A stretch of 64,000 nucleotides of DNA from an uncultured Oscillospiraceae bacterium (GTDB lineage: Bacteria > Bacillota > Clostridia > Oscillospirales > Ruminococcaceae), in the NCBI GenBank assembly GCA_910587135.1, contig CAJULF010000005.1, positions 1-64,000 of the forward strand. The letters run 5' to 3'. A model generated the notes under the pieces. That model saw only the letters and a list, made by a program, of their open reading frames with translations, was not told the origin of the DNA and made no database searches. Shown here one piece after another: positions 40,279-48,976 of the stretch. How positions within the stretch are numbered: the first letter of the stretch is position 1; the number at the start of each line of letters is the position of its first letter. Made by a program: the position numbers and the translations under genes.

Positions 40279-41669
40279 GTTGCGTTCCCCTGCGGCTTTT
40301 TCTCGGAGGATATGGCGCGGAAAGCCTGCTCCAACGTATTCGCGCCGATTATCTGAATACCGTAGCCCTCCGCCCTGCTGAGCGATGAAAAGGACTGCTT
40401 CGGGATAATGCACTTCTCAAAACCCAGCCGCGACCCCTCTTTTACCCTTTCGCGGACATGGGAAACCGCGCGTACTTCTCCGCCAAGCCCTACCTCGCCG
40501 AATACCATCAGCTTGTCGGGTATTATCTTATCGCACAGCCCCGAATACAAAGCCATAGCCACTGCGAGATCCGCAGCGGGCTCGTCCACTCTCAAACCTC
40601 CTACGATATTCACATACACATCTACGCCGCCGAAAAAAAAGCCCGTTCTTTTTTCCAACACCGCCAGCAGCATATAAAGCCTGTTATAGTCAAAGCCCGT
40701 TGCAACACGGCGCGGCGCTGAAAAATTAGACTTTGTGACAAGCGCCTGCACCTCGGCGAGAATGGGACGAGTTCCCTCCACGGTACACACCACGGTGCTG
40801 CCCGAAATGCTTTTCAGCCGCCCTGACAGCATCATTTCGGAGGGATTTACGACCTCCTTCAGTCCATCGTCGTCCATATTGAAAACGCCTATCTCATTCG
40901 TAGAGCCGAAGCGGTTCTTGATAGCCCTTAAAATACGGTAAGACAGCTGCTTTTCACCCTCGAAATACAGCACCGTATCCACAATATGCTCCATGATTTT
41001 CGGACCCGCTATACCGCCGTCCTTGTTTACGTGGCTCACAATAAATACCGGTATTTCCTCGCTTTTAGCCATCCTCATAAAAGCGTTGGTGCATTCTCTC
41101 ACCTGCACGATGCTGCCTGCCGACGACGAGGCGGAAGATGTTGTGATGGTCTGAATGGAATCTATTATGACTATTTCGGGTTTGTTTGCGCACACAGCGT
41201 GAATTATGCTCTCACAGCTGTTGTTGCTTGCAAGAAACAAATTGTCGGAGTTTACCCCCAGCCGCTCCGCGCGCAGCTTTATCTGCCGCTCGCTTTCCTC
41301 GCCGGAAACGTACAGAATAGTATGCTCGTTTCCCATAAATCCGCATATTTGCAGCAGCAATGTGGATTTGCCTATGCCCGGGTCGCCGCCTATAAGCACC
41401 AGCGAACCCTTTACCAGACCGCCCCCGAGCACCCTGTCAAGCTCGGATATGCCCGTACCGTAGCGCGTCTCGTCCTTATAGCTTATCTCCCCTATCCTGC
41501 TGTATTTGAATTCACCCGCGGAAACGGAGGAATACCCGCCCTTTCCCACCACTACCGGCGCGGATTCCTCAATAGTATTCCATGCGCCGCAGGCGGTGCA
41601 GCGCCCGTTCCATTTGGGATACTCCTGCCCGCACTCGCGGCATATAAACAATGTCCTTGGTTTTGCCAA
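40275..41669 (-). CDS. radA: DNA repair protein RadA
   Basis: A 464-residue RadA. N-terminal zinc finger CRECGQEYPKWNGRCTACGAW, RecA-like core with Walker A GGDPGIGKSTLLLQ, the RadA-specific KNRFGSTNEIGVF motif and a C-terminal Lon-protease-like domain (RVATGFDYNRLYMLLAVLEK...GGLRVDEPAADLAVAMAL). It assists branch migration during homologous recombination. The start is TTG at 41669: AAGGAGG lies 8 nt before it and no ATG fits. A family B hairpin precedes the ribosome site. Confidence 0.96.
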   Translation of the reverse strand: MAKPRTLFICRECGQEYPKWNGRCTACGAWNTIEESAPVVVGKGGYSSVSAGEFKYSRIGEISYKDETRYGTGISELDRVLGGGLVKGSLVLIGGDPGIGKSTLLLQICGFMGNEHTILYVSGEESERQIKLRAERLGVNSDNLFLASNNSCESIIHAVCANKPEIVIIDSIQTITTSSASSSAGSIVQVRECTNAFMRMAKSEEIPVFIVSHVNKDGGIAGPKIMEHIVDTVLYFEGEKQLSYRILRAIKNRFGSTNEIGVFNMDDDGLKEVVNPSEMMLSGRLKSISGSTVVCTVEGTRPILAEVQALVTKSNFSAPRRVATGFDYNRLYMLLAVLEKRTGFFFGGVDVYVNIVGGLRVDEPAADLAVAMALYSGLCDKIIPDKLMVFGEVGLGGEVRAVSHVRERVKEGSRLGFEKCIIPKQSFSSLSRAEGYGIQIIGANTLEQAFRAISSEKKPQGNAT

Positions 41670-41683
41670 AACGACGCCTCCTT

Positions 41684-41795
41684 ATTTAAAACAATTTCTC
41701 GCAGGCGGAAACTGCCCTCGACCCACGCGGGGCAAGCCCGTCCTATTTCAAAGCTCCGCTATATCGACGGCTTGCATTATTCGAAATTGTATGGT
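41684..41795 (-). repeat. Family B-like hairpin in the radA leader
   Basis: On the minus strand an imperfect palindrome (AATTTCGAATAATGCAAGCC ... GAGAAATTGTTTTAAATAAGGAGG) with inner GGGCTTGCCCC and ATAGCGGAGC pieces, ending at the Shine-Dalgarno sequence. Only the end sequence clearly matches family B, so membership is tentative. Confidence 0.5.
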
Positions 41796-41801
41796 TCTCA
41801 T

Positions 41802-41944
41802 TTATTATACCATAAGCCTGAAGAGATTATGGTATAATTGTCCATTAACGCATGGAGCAAATCGAAGATTTGCGGATATGCGTGGACATAAGGGTATAAT
41901 AAATGCCCTGCGTTTATTATACCATAAACCGGCCAAACTGACAA
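41802..41944 (-). promoter_or_regulatory. radA promoter region with two inverted GGTATAAT motifs
   Basis: A promoter on the minus strand at 41916-41944 (TTGTCA, 17 bp, TATAAT). Its -10 box is part of the inverted repeat GGTATAATAAA / TTTATTATACC (41893-41922). A second inverted repeat, ATTATACCATAA / TTATGGTATAAT, lies at about 41804-41837, closer to radA. The arms contain -10-like boxes in both directions; they could be operators or stacked promoters. Confidence 0.6.
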
Positions 41945-42028
41945 CCCCTATTGCATTTTTATCAGAACTGCGGACAGTGTGAATTTATTCCCGCCAGTCG
42001 CTTTTTTTATGTATTTTCAGAAAAATAC

Positions 42029-42057
42029 TTGAAAAATTGTCCGATAAGTTGTAAAAT
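42029..42057 (+). promoter_or_regulatory. Promoter of the hybrid histidine kinase
   Basis: TTGAAA, 17 bp, TAAAAT. The leader of about 230 nt contains CGCCGG...CCGGCGG-type complementarity (42169-42211); no known riboswitch is recognised. Confidence 0.65.
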
Positions 42058-42291
42058 ATAAATAGAAATTCTTTTTGTACAAACATCTATTGCGGATGAA
42101 ATGAAATTTTACAAGCAGATAATCGAATTGTATATGTCATAGATATTATTTGAGGGATTTACCCGCTCGCCGGAAAGCAGCAAATCGGCGCGAAATCAAA
42201 TCGCCGCCGGGGCAGGCAAAAGATTTTATGTAAATGTAACGGACAATTTGTAAAACGGAACAACCAAATCGATTTGAAAAGAGGGGAATTT

Positions 42292-44388
42292 ATGGAGAAC
42301 GGCACTAAAGAACTGATAAAGGCATTTGACGAATGCCCGACAGACTTATTCCGCAACATCGTGGAGGATATGCCGGGCGGATTTTTCATTTACCGCGCGG
42401 ACGGAAATGAGGAAATTCTGCATGTCAACAAAGCGCTGCTAAGCATTTTCGGCTGCGACAGCCGCGAGGAATTTTCAAAGCTGACGGGCGATACCTTTAA
42501 AGGAATGGTAGTCCCCGACGACCTCGACAGTGTAGAAAAAAGCATAGCTCATCAGGTTGCGAACAATAAAAATCACCTTGACTATGTGGAGTACAGAATA
42601 AACCATAAGGACGGAGCGGAGCATTGGGTGGAAGACTACGGACACTTTATCCGTACGGATATCGGCGGAATTTTCTATGTGTTTATCGCCGACAATACCG
42701 ACAGAATGAGAAAGCGTATGTCCGATCTGGAGTTGATAAACAGTGAGCTGGTGCGCATCTCCGCCCGCGAGAGCCAATACCGCAAGGCTATCCTTTACGA
42801 CGCGCTGTTTTTTTTCGAGATAAGCCTTACGGAAGATAAATTTATAACCGCCGTGACCCAGACCTACGACGGACAGATGTTCGACGTCTTCGACTCCGTA
42901 AACGACTCTGCGGAAACCGGATTTTCGGATTTTATCAACTTCTCCTCCAAGAGGATAAATCAGAACGAGCCGAATGAATATAAGGGATTTTTTGATATAA
43001 AGCGTCTTATGAGCTGCTATGACAACGGCGAACTTGAACAGACCTACGACAGCTGGGCTGTTGACGCGCTTGGAAGAAAGCGGCTGCTTCATTATGTGGT
43101 TCTGCTGGGGGAGGGCGGTGACGGACGTATCACCGCGCTTGTAATGGCAAAGGATATCACGGAACAGATAGAGCGTCAGAAGCTGCTTCAGGTTTCGCTA
43201 AGACAGGCACAGGCTGCCAATATTGCCAAAAGCACTTTTTTATCAAATATGTCCCACGATATACGCACCCCACTCAACGCCATTCTCGGCTTTACAGACC
43301 TCATAAGAATGCATATCGACGAGCAGGACAGAACCGCGGATTACCTTGAAAAAATAAAAATTTCGGGAAATCAGCTTCTTACCATTGTAAACGAAGCTCT
43401 GGAGGTTACACGTATGGAATCGGGCAAGGCTGTCCTTGCCGAAACCGAATGTCATCTGGTCGATCTGCTGGCGGAAGTGGAAAAGACGGTTTTGCCGCAG
43501 ATGAGCGCGAAATCGCTTCATTTTACGATAGACAAATCATCGGTTGCGCATTTCTCTGTATTTGTTGATATTATCAGAACCAAGGAAATTCTTTGTCAGC
43601 TTCTGGACAATGCCGCGAAATACACCAACCCCCACGGAAAAGTCACGCTCACCGTTAAAGAAGAAACAGTATCCGGCGGCTACGCGAAATACTGCTTTGA
43701 GATCGAAGACAACGGGATAGGAATATCAGAGCAGTTTATGGAACATATGTTTGAGCCGTTCACCAGGGAAAAGAACACCACCAAGAGCGGCGTGCTTGGC
43801 AGCGGATTGGGTATGGCGGTAGTGCGCAGCCTTGTGGATATGATGGACGGCAAAATAGACGTGAAGAGCAAGCAGGGCGTGGGCAGTAAATTCACGGTAA
43901 CAATTGTGCTTAAATATCTGGAAAAGGATATAGGACCGCTTTCGGCGCCCCCTTCCGACTCTATCTCACTCAAGGGAAAACGGCTGCTTCTGGTAGAGGA
44001 CAACGAAATAAACAGTGAAATAGCCGAGGCACTGCTTACCGAAGAGGGCTTCATCGTGGAAACGGCTTCGGACGGAGATATCGCAGTTGAAATGATAAAA
44101 AGCGGCAAGGCGGGGTATTACGACTTTGTATTGATGGATATTCAGATGCCGCGCATGAACGGATACGAGGCGTCGCGCGTTATAAGAAGCCTTGATGACA
44201 AACAGCGCGCGAGCGTTCCGATAATAGCCCTTTCAGCCAACACCTACGCAGAGGACCGCAAAAAATCCATAGAAGCGGGCATGGACGCCCACGCCCCGAA
44301 GCCGATAGATATGGTAAGTCTGCAATCCCTCATCAAAGAGGTGCTGGAAAGAAAAATACTGAAAGATTCCTCTCCTGACCCGTTATAA
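42292..44388 (+). CDS. PAS-domain hybrid histidine kinase with C-terminal receiver
   Basis: A 698-residue cytoplasmic kinase without transmembrane segments. PAS domain at about 15-135 (FFIYRADGNEEILHVNKALLSIF; a second PAS-like region at about 150-290). HisKA with phosphoacceptor H322 in SNMSHDIRTPLNAILGF, HATPase_c with QLLDNAAKYTNPHG, IEDNGIGIS and GSGLGMAVVRSL. The C-terminal receiver has phosphoacceptor D616 in FVLMDIQMPRMNGYEA and the lysine in APKPID. There is no DNA-binding output and no adjacent regulator, so the phosphate must pass to another protein. GAGGGGAATTT sets the ATG at 42292. Confidence 0.93.
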   Translation: MENGTKELIKAFDECPTDLFRNIVEDMPGGFFIYRADGNEEILHVNKALLSIFGCDSREEFSKLTGDTFKGMVVPDDLDSVEKSIAHQVANNKNHLDYVEYRINHKDGAEHWVEDYGHFIRTDIGGIFYVFIADNTDRMRKRMSDLELINSELVRISARESQYRKAILYDALFFFEISLTEDKFITAVTQTYDGQMFDVFDSVNDSAETGFSDFINFSSKRINQNEPNEYKGFFDIKRLMSCYDNGELEQTYDSWAVDALGRKRLLHYVVLLGEGGDGRITALVMAKDITEQIERQKLLQVSLRQAQAANIAKSTFLSNMSHDIRTPLNAILGFTDLIRMHIDEQDRTADYLEKIKISGNQLLTIVNEALEVTRMESGKAVLAETECHLVDLLAEVEKTVLPQMSAKSLHFTIDKSSVAHFSVFVDIIRTKEILCQLLDNAAKYTNPHGKVTLTVKEETVSGGYAKYCFEIEDNGIGISEQFMEHMFEPFTREKNTTKSGVLGSGLGMAVVRSLVDMMDGKIDVKSKQGVGSKFTVTIVLKYLEKDIGPLSAPPSDSISLKGKRLLLVEDNEINSEIAEALLTEEGFIVETASDGDIAVEMIKSGKAGYYDFVLMDIQMPRMNGYEASRVIRSLDDKQRASVPIIALSANTYAEDRKKSIEAGMDAHAPKPIDMVSLQSLIKEVLERKILKDSSPDPL

Positions 44389-44403
44389 AAACATCATATA
44401 AAA

Positions 44404-44429
44404 ATATCCTCCGCTTTCGCAGAGGATAT
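44404..44429 (+). terminator. Hairpin after the histidine kinase
   Basis: ATATCCTC...GAGGATAT stem directly after the stop codon, with little U tract; family A copy A14 follows at once. Confidence 0.6.
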
Positions 44430-44435
44430 CGCAGA

Positions 44436-44680
44436 CTGTATATAAAGGTTGACCTAAATTGGACTATTTTAAAAAATTTCAAAATTTCCGCTAATCATAC
44501 TCCGCTTCACTTCGTACCGGAAGTTTTGCGCAAATTGTAACAAATTGCCATAAGGCAAAACCTCCACGTTGCGCAAAACTTGGCATGCTTAGCGGAAACC
44601 GCGCGCGTTTGCGAACGCAAACGCGTGACTTTTTGATATTTCATGCGCCGACATTGCGTTGTCGACGGGCTTTTTATAAA
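44436..44680 (-). repeat. Family A repeat, copy A14 (with nested insert)
   Basis: Left end CTGTATATAAAGGTTG, right end GGGCTTTTTATAAA. An insert at 44520-44583 (AAGTTTTGCGCAA ... TTGCGCAAAACTT) is the same nested palindrome as in A2, at the same site in the central stem. Bases 44681-44788 hold nothing recognisable. Confidence 0.9.
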
Positions 44681-44788
44681 GTCTGTAAAAACTGACTAAA
44701 ACCGATCATTTTATACTTTCAAAAAATTGATCCAAGTCAAAAAGCATATAATATTCGGGTCAGAGAACAAATACTTAAGCTCCACACC

Positions 44789-45373
44789 TTATTTGCCATA
44801 CATTATCTTATCCTTATCCAGCTTGTCGTTAAAGCCTATAAAATAGCCGAACTGTGCGGCAACGGGAATAAGAAGATAATAAACCATCATGAGTATTGGG
44901 AAAATAACGCTCATATTGTCTATCTGCCTGAGTGAAGTTTCCACCCAAGCCTCGGACTCGGTAGTTATGGGAGGAATAAAAGCCATTACAAACGGATACG
45001 CGCTGCCGCTTACAAAGCGGTAGGGGATAAGCAGATCCTGCTCGGGGAAATACAGCTTATTCAGCAGCAGCACCGCCGAGGGCAGCGCCGCAAAAATGAA
45101 CATAACTAAACCTATCAATATCCATCGGTGCTTTTTTTCCTCAGTTTCCCTGCCCAGCTTTATCAAGCTGCGTTCCCTTGTGCCGTCCTTCCATGCCGTG
45201 GTGAATACCAGCAGGTAAAAAATCAGAGTCCCGCAGGAGATTGAAACGACCTTGGTAAACAGGTTTACCCCAAACATTCCAAGCCCCATTGTCATAAAAA
45301 GACAAAGCACGTTTCCCAGAACGATATATCCCAATCCCTTAAGGGTCAGCTTTATAAAGGATTCTCTTTTCAT
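44789..45373 (-). CDS. Membrane protein of unknown function (194 aa)
   Basis: Four predicted transmembrane segments: LGYIVLGNVLCLFMTMGL, VVSISCGTLIFYLLVFT, WILIGLVMFIFAALPSAVLLL and the C-terminal VIFPILMMVYYLLIPVAAQF. Charged loop KDGTRERSLIKLGRETEEKKHR lies between the second and third. AAAGGAATCGAAA supports the ATG at 45373 rather than the upstream frame. No family recognised; it stands alone. Confidence 0.75.
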   Translation of the reverse strand: MKRESFIKLTLKGLGYIVLGNVLCLFMTMGLGMFGVNLFTKVVSISCGTLIFYLLVFTTAWKDGTRERSLIKLGRETEEKKHRWILIGLVMFIFAALPSAVLLLNKLYFPEQDLLIPYRFVSGSAYPFVMAFIPPITTESEAWVETSLRQIDNMSVIFPILMMVYYLLIPVAAQFGYFIGFNDKLDKDKIMYGK

Positions 45374-45431
45374 TTTCGATTCCTTTCGGTTAAAAATGGC
45401 AATATTCCGCCTGCTTTCCATCATACATATT

Positions 45432-45461
45432 TTTACGAAAACCGATAAGAATATGTATAAT
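45432..45461 (+). promoter_or_regulatory. Candidate promoter of the ferritin-like gene
   Basis: TTTACG, 18 bp, TATAAT. The -10 box is perfect and the -35 weak; about 122 nt upstream of the start. Confidence 0.5.
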
Positions 45462-45582
45462 ACTAATTTTCGGCTAAAGCGCATGCATAAACCGGAGCAG
45501 AACCGCATATATCCGTTGCTCTGATTTTTGTAAGCTTTCGTGCCGAAAACCGGTATAAAGCCAAGAAAGCGAGGTCTTTAAT

Positions 45583-46026
45583 ATGAGCAGCTTTAAAAAC
45601 CGACAAAGTGCGGAAATTCTGAAAAGCGTCTACAAAAACGCCGATATGGCTTATGACGCTTCGGGCGATATTCTCAAGCGCTGCCGCAACACACAGCTTC
45701 ACCGCGAAATAGCAGCCCAGCGCGAGCGTTACAAAAACATAGCGGCAGAAGCGCGGGGAGAGCTTACACGCCGCGGGGTAACTCCCAAGCAGACTCCGCC
45801 CCATGTAAAAGCGATGGCGAAAATGGGCATAGCCATGAAAACCATGACCGGACAAAGCAGCGCCCGTCTTGCCAAAATCATGATCAGAGGCACTACCATG
45901 GGAATAATCGATATGCAGCACGCCGTAAACCGCTCCCGCGGTGCCGAGGAAAGGATAAAGGACGACGCGCAGGATCTGCTCAGACGAGAGCAGGAATACT
46001 GCGACAACCTTAAAAATTTTCTATGA
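45583..46026 (+). CDS. Small helical protein, possibly ferritin-like (DUF2383-type)
   Basis: A 147-residue protein made of about four amphipathic helices: AEILKSVYKNADMAYDASGDIL, REIAAQRERYKNIAAEARGEL, VKAMAKMGIAMKTMTG and a long basic C-terminal helix. The helix order (QSAEILKSVYKNADMAYD at the start, RSRGAEERIKDDAQDLLRREQEYC at the end) resembles DUF2383 ferritin-like proteins, but the metal-binding ExxH pattern is not evident. AAGCGAGGTCTTTAAT is the only ribosome site. Terminated by the hairpins around A15. Confidence 0.6.
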   Translation: MSSFKNRQSAEILKSVYKNADMAYDASGDILKRCRNTQLHREIAAQRERYKNIAAEARGELTRRGVTPKQTPPHVKAMAKMGIAMKTMTGQSSARLAKIMIRGTTMGIIDMQHAVNRSRGAEERIKDDAQDLLRREQEYCDNLKNFL

Positions 46027-46149
46027 AAAACAGCTCGCGGCATTTGCCCGAATATGTTCCCTGCGATATCACAGCAGGCGGAATGACCCCATTTAACTCC
46101 GAGCCGAAAAGCGCGGAACACAACCGATAAATAATACACCTCAGTCGAA

Positions 46150-46170
46150 CACCGCACGGCATGTGCGGTG
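46150..46170 (+). terminator. Terminator hairpin, left duplicate beside A15
   Basis: CACCGCACGGCATGTGCGGTG followed by TTTC on the plus strand. Near copy at 46387-46407. Confidence 0.75.
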
Positions 46171-46175
46171 TTTCA

Positions 46176-46378
46176 GCTTGCAGAAAAAAGCTCATATGCC
46201 ACGCAATGTCGGTGCATGAAATTTCAAAAAGTGTCATAATTTGCGCAGCAAATTATGACCGGTTTCCGCAAACGCGCAGAGGTGGTTTTGCGCAAAACCT
46301 CGCGCAGCGAACGGCGCGTGCTTACGGAAATTTTGAAATTTTTTTAAATAATCCGCTTTAAGTCAACCTTTATATACG
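46176..46378 (+). repeat. Family A repeat, copy A15
   Basis: Left end CTTGCAGAAAAAAGCTC, right end GTCAACCTTTATATACG. Arm hairpin GTCATAATTTGC...GCAAATTATGAC, plus a short nested GGTTTTGCGCAAAACC. It is bracketed by duplicated CACCGCA/TGCGGTG hairpins. Confidence 0.9.
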
Positions 46379-46386
46379 GGTCGGAC

Positions 46387-46407
46387 CACCGCACAGCACT
46401 TGCGGTG
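46387..46407 (+). terminator. Terminator hairpin, right duplicate beside A15
   Basis: CACCGCACAGCACTTGCGGTG followed by TTTTT. It can act on plus-strand transcripts from the ferritin-like gene and lies 8 bp from the stop of the opposing gene. Confidence 0.8.
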
Positions 46408-46415
46408 TTTTTACG

Positions 46416-47210
46416 TCAGGATTCCTCGGTAGCCTCCTCGTTCACCACGATACCCGAAGCGAGATTGCGATAAACTGTAAGCGCCCGCTCACGCTGCTCC
46501 TGCGCCTGCTTGCTGTTTCCGGTCATATTCTCAAAAACCTCTCTGACGTAAACCGCAACGTCATCGGGGCAGGTGCTCCAGCGGGCATACTCGGTAAAAT
46601 CCGTATCATTCAGCACAAGCCCCCTGTCATCGATAAGCTTTGCGTCGGGATACTCCCCTGAAAAATCCACAAAAAAATCTATCTTTTCATAAGCGCTGTA
46701 AAGCTCCTCTATTACTCCGTAATCGCAGAGCCACATCTGACTTTCACCGCCGAAAAGCTCTATCGACTGGAATTTCTGACGGTTGGTATCTATATACTCG
46801 ATATTTCCGCTCGAGGTATTCAGATCAATAAAATTCACCTGAACATGAACGTTACCGTTACCGTCAAAATCGGGGCAGTATTTTTCCAGAGTTCTTTCAA
46901 TATCATTCAGCTTCGGATATATTCCGCTTTCCGCAGCGCTTGAGATAACCGCGACATTAAGATCGGGCTTTTCCCTTGTCACCGCCTGCACTATCATATA
47001 CCCAAAAACAATCGTGAAAAAAGCTATCAGAACCACATACCACTTATAGTGATAAAAAAAGTTCTCGACAGCCTTAATTCCTGTCGGCCTGGGTATTTCC
47101 TCCGGCTCGTCCCGCTGTATTATATCGCTCCCCTCTATTATCCCCTGCTTCAGCTTGAGCAGCTCGCGCCGCTCCTGCAAGAGCCTTTGTTCATCGTCCT
47201 TGTCTGCCAT
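46416..47210 (-). CDS. Single-pass membrane protein with extracytoplasmic domain, unknown function
   Basis: A 264-residue protein: charged cytoplasmic N-terminus (QRLLQERRELLKLKQGIIEG), one transmembrane segment (WYVVLIAFFTIVFGYMIVQAV, about residues 67-87), and an outside domain of about 170 residues rich in Asp, Tyr and Phe. CAGGAGGAATT sets the ATG at 47210. It follows lysS across a family B hairpin. Similar N-in single-pass proteins with a DUF-type outer domain are common in Oscillospiraceae, but no family can be named. Confidence 0.75.
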   Translation of the reverse strand: MADKDDEQRLLQERRELLKLKQGIIEGSDIIQRDEPEEIPRPTGIKAVENFFYHYKWYVVLIAFFTIVFGYMIVQAVTREKPDLNVAVISSAAESGIYPKLNDIERTLEKYCPDFDGNGNVHVQVNFIDLNTSSGNIEYIDTNRQKFQSIELFGGESQMWLCDYGVIEELYSAYEKIDFFVDFSGEYPDAKLIDDRGLVLNDTDFTEYARWSTCPDDVAVYVREVFENMTGNSKQAQEQRERALTVYRNLASGIVVNEEATEES

Positions 47211-47218
47211 AATTCCTC

Positions 47219-47400
47219 CTGATTTAAAAGATTTTTCCGAACCGCGGTAACAACGCTTTGCATTGCTGCCGCTAACCCTCCGTGAGAAGCTCCGTTCCGC
47301 TTCGCTACACTGAGCTTTCACAGAGGCTTTCGGAAAATTCATGCGCGGGCGGTCAGCCGCTCTTGACTTTCAGCGGCTTTGACTGCCCTTTTATTGTGCT
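47219..47400 (-). repeat. Family B hairpin in the leader of the gene at 47210
   Basis: On the minus strand: GCTGAAAGTCAAGAGCGGC, GCCCGCGCATGAATTTTCCG, inner GTGAAAGCTC...GAGCTTCTCAC and GTAACAACGC pieces, then CGGAAAAATCTTTTAAATCAGGAGG. The right end is the ribosome site. Confidence 0.7.
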
Positions 47401-47435
47401 GCCCCGAAAACAATATATTGCGAAGCCGTCAAATA

Positions 47436-48944
47436 TCAGCCGTTCGTCGGGCGCATTGTGGGGAACAGCAGAACGTCCCTTATGCTGGGGGAATCTGTAA
47501 GCAGCATGACCAGTCTGTCAAATCCGAATCCCAGTCCGCCCGTGGGAGGCATACCGTACTCCAGCGCGGTGAGGAAATCCTCGTCAAGCTGAGCGTCGTT
47601 TCCGCCCTGTGCACGCTTTGCAGCCACCTGCTTTGTGAATCGCTCGCGCTGATCCAGCGGGTCGTTAAGCTCCGAAAAGGCGTTTCCAAACTCGGTTCCG
47701 TTGATGAAATACTCAAATCTTTCCGTAAATGAGGGGAAATCGGGCTTCCTCTTTGCCAGCGGGGAATTTTCCACGGGATAATCATAAATAATGGTGGGCT
47801 GTATCAGCTTGTCCTCCACGAACGCCTCAAAGAAAGCGATGAGAACATGCCCCCTGGTAGAGCTGCAATCCAAATCATCATCAACATGATGCTCCTTTGC
47901 GCAGGCGCGCGCCGCGTCGTCGTCAGCCCAATCGTTATAATCCACTCCCGCGTACTTCTTTACCGCCTCTATCATCGTAAGGCGCTCCCACGGCTTTCCG
48001 ACCGCTATTTCCTTGCCCTGATAGCTTACGGTGTCCGTTCCGCACACATTTACCGCAACAGTTCTGTAAAGCTCCTCTATAAGATCCATCATGCCGAAAT
48101 AATCCGTGTAAGCCTGATACATCTCTATAGTGGTAAATTCGGGATTATGCGTGGCGTCCATGCCCTCGTTGCGGAAAATCCTTCCCACCTCGTATACCTT
48201 GTCAAATCCGCCCACGATAAGACGCTTTAAGTACAATTCGGTTTCTATGCGCATATACATATCTATGTCCAGCGCGTTGTGATGGGTCTTGAAAGGACGC
48301 GCCGCGGCGCCTATCTCCAGTGGCAGCAGCACGGGTGTGTCCACCTCAAGATAGCCGTGAGCGTCCAGGAACGCGCGTATCTCACGCAGTATCGCGGAGC
48401 GCTTTACAAACGTATCCTTTACATCGGGATTTGCGATAAGGTCAAGGTAGCGCTTTCTGTATCGCTCCTCCTTGTCCTTGAGCCCGTGCCACTTTTCGGG
48501 CAGCGGCAGCAGCGACTTGGTAAGCAGTGTTATTTCTTTCGCGTGAACCGATATCTCCCCGCGGCGGGTCTTGAACACAAATCCCTTAACGCCCACGATA
48601 TCTCCCAGATCCCACTTCTTGAACTCGCTGAAATTCTCCTCGCCTATCTCGTCTATCTTGACATAAACCTGCATTCTGTCCGAGCCGTCGCGCACATCGA
48701 TAAAATTCGCCTTGCCCATATCGCGCCAGGACATTATCCTGCCCGCGATAACCACATCTTTGTTTTCCAGCTCCTCAAATCTCTCGCGTATCTCGCTGTT
48801 CTTTATCGTTATGTCATAGCTTGTGATTATATAGGGGTCTTTTCCCGCCGCCTTTAATCCCGCAAGCTTTTCCAGCCTTACGCGGTGCTGTTCGTCCAGT
48901 TCCTCCGCGGTAAGCTCCTGTATCTCGTCATTTTCGTTAGCCAT
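47436..48944 (-). CDS. lysS: Lysyl-tRNA synthetase (class II)
   Basis: A 502-residue class II LysRS. Anticodon-binding OB domain (VVIAGRIMSWRDMGKANFIDVRDGS), then the catalytic core: motif 1 (SAILREIRAFLDAHGYLEVDTPVL), motif 2 (YEVGRIFRNEGMDATHNPEF), motif 3 (GLGFGFDRLVMLL). It charges tRNA-Lys. Start at 48944 with AAGGAG; the seven-codon upstream extension has no ribosome site. It follows greA by 32 bp in the standard Bacillota order. Confidence 0.97.
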   Translation of the reverse strand: MANENDEIQELTAEELDEQHRVRLEKLAGLKAAGKDPYIITSYDITIKNSEIRERFEELENKDVVIAGRIMSWRDMGKANFIDVRDGSDRMQVYVKIDEIGEENFSEFKKWDLGDIVGVKGFVFKTRRGEISVHAKEITLLTKSLLPLPEKWHGLKDKEERYRKRYLDLIANPDVKDTFVKRSAILREIRAFLDAHGYLEVDTPVLLPLEIGAAARPFKTHHNALDIDMYMRIETELYLKRLIVGGFDKVYEVGRIFRNEGMDATHNPEFTTIEMYQAYTDYFGMMDLIEELYRTVAVNVCGTDTVSYQGKEIAVGKPWERLTMIEAVKKYAGVDYNDWADDDAARACAKEHHVDDDLDCSSTRGHVLIAFFEAFVEDKLIQPTIIYDYPVENSPLAKRKPDFPSFTERFEYFINGTEFGNAFSELNDPLDQRERFTKQVAAKRAQGGNDAQLDEDFLTALEYGMPPTGGLGFGFDRLVMLLTDSPSIRDVLLFPTMRPTNG

Positions 48945-48976
48945 TGATTTTGCTCCTTTCGGCATTTTTTACAGCC

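Noticed and set aside
46161..46361. Small open frames inside family A repeats (also 7801-8046, 9038-9274, 19015-19200, 22208-22390, 27542-27724), with recurring AHEISKS or SGNFEIFLNN-like translations
   Set aside because: The similarity follows from the repeat DNA. The frames differ between copies, have no ribosome sites and span the hairpins; they are not genes.
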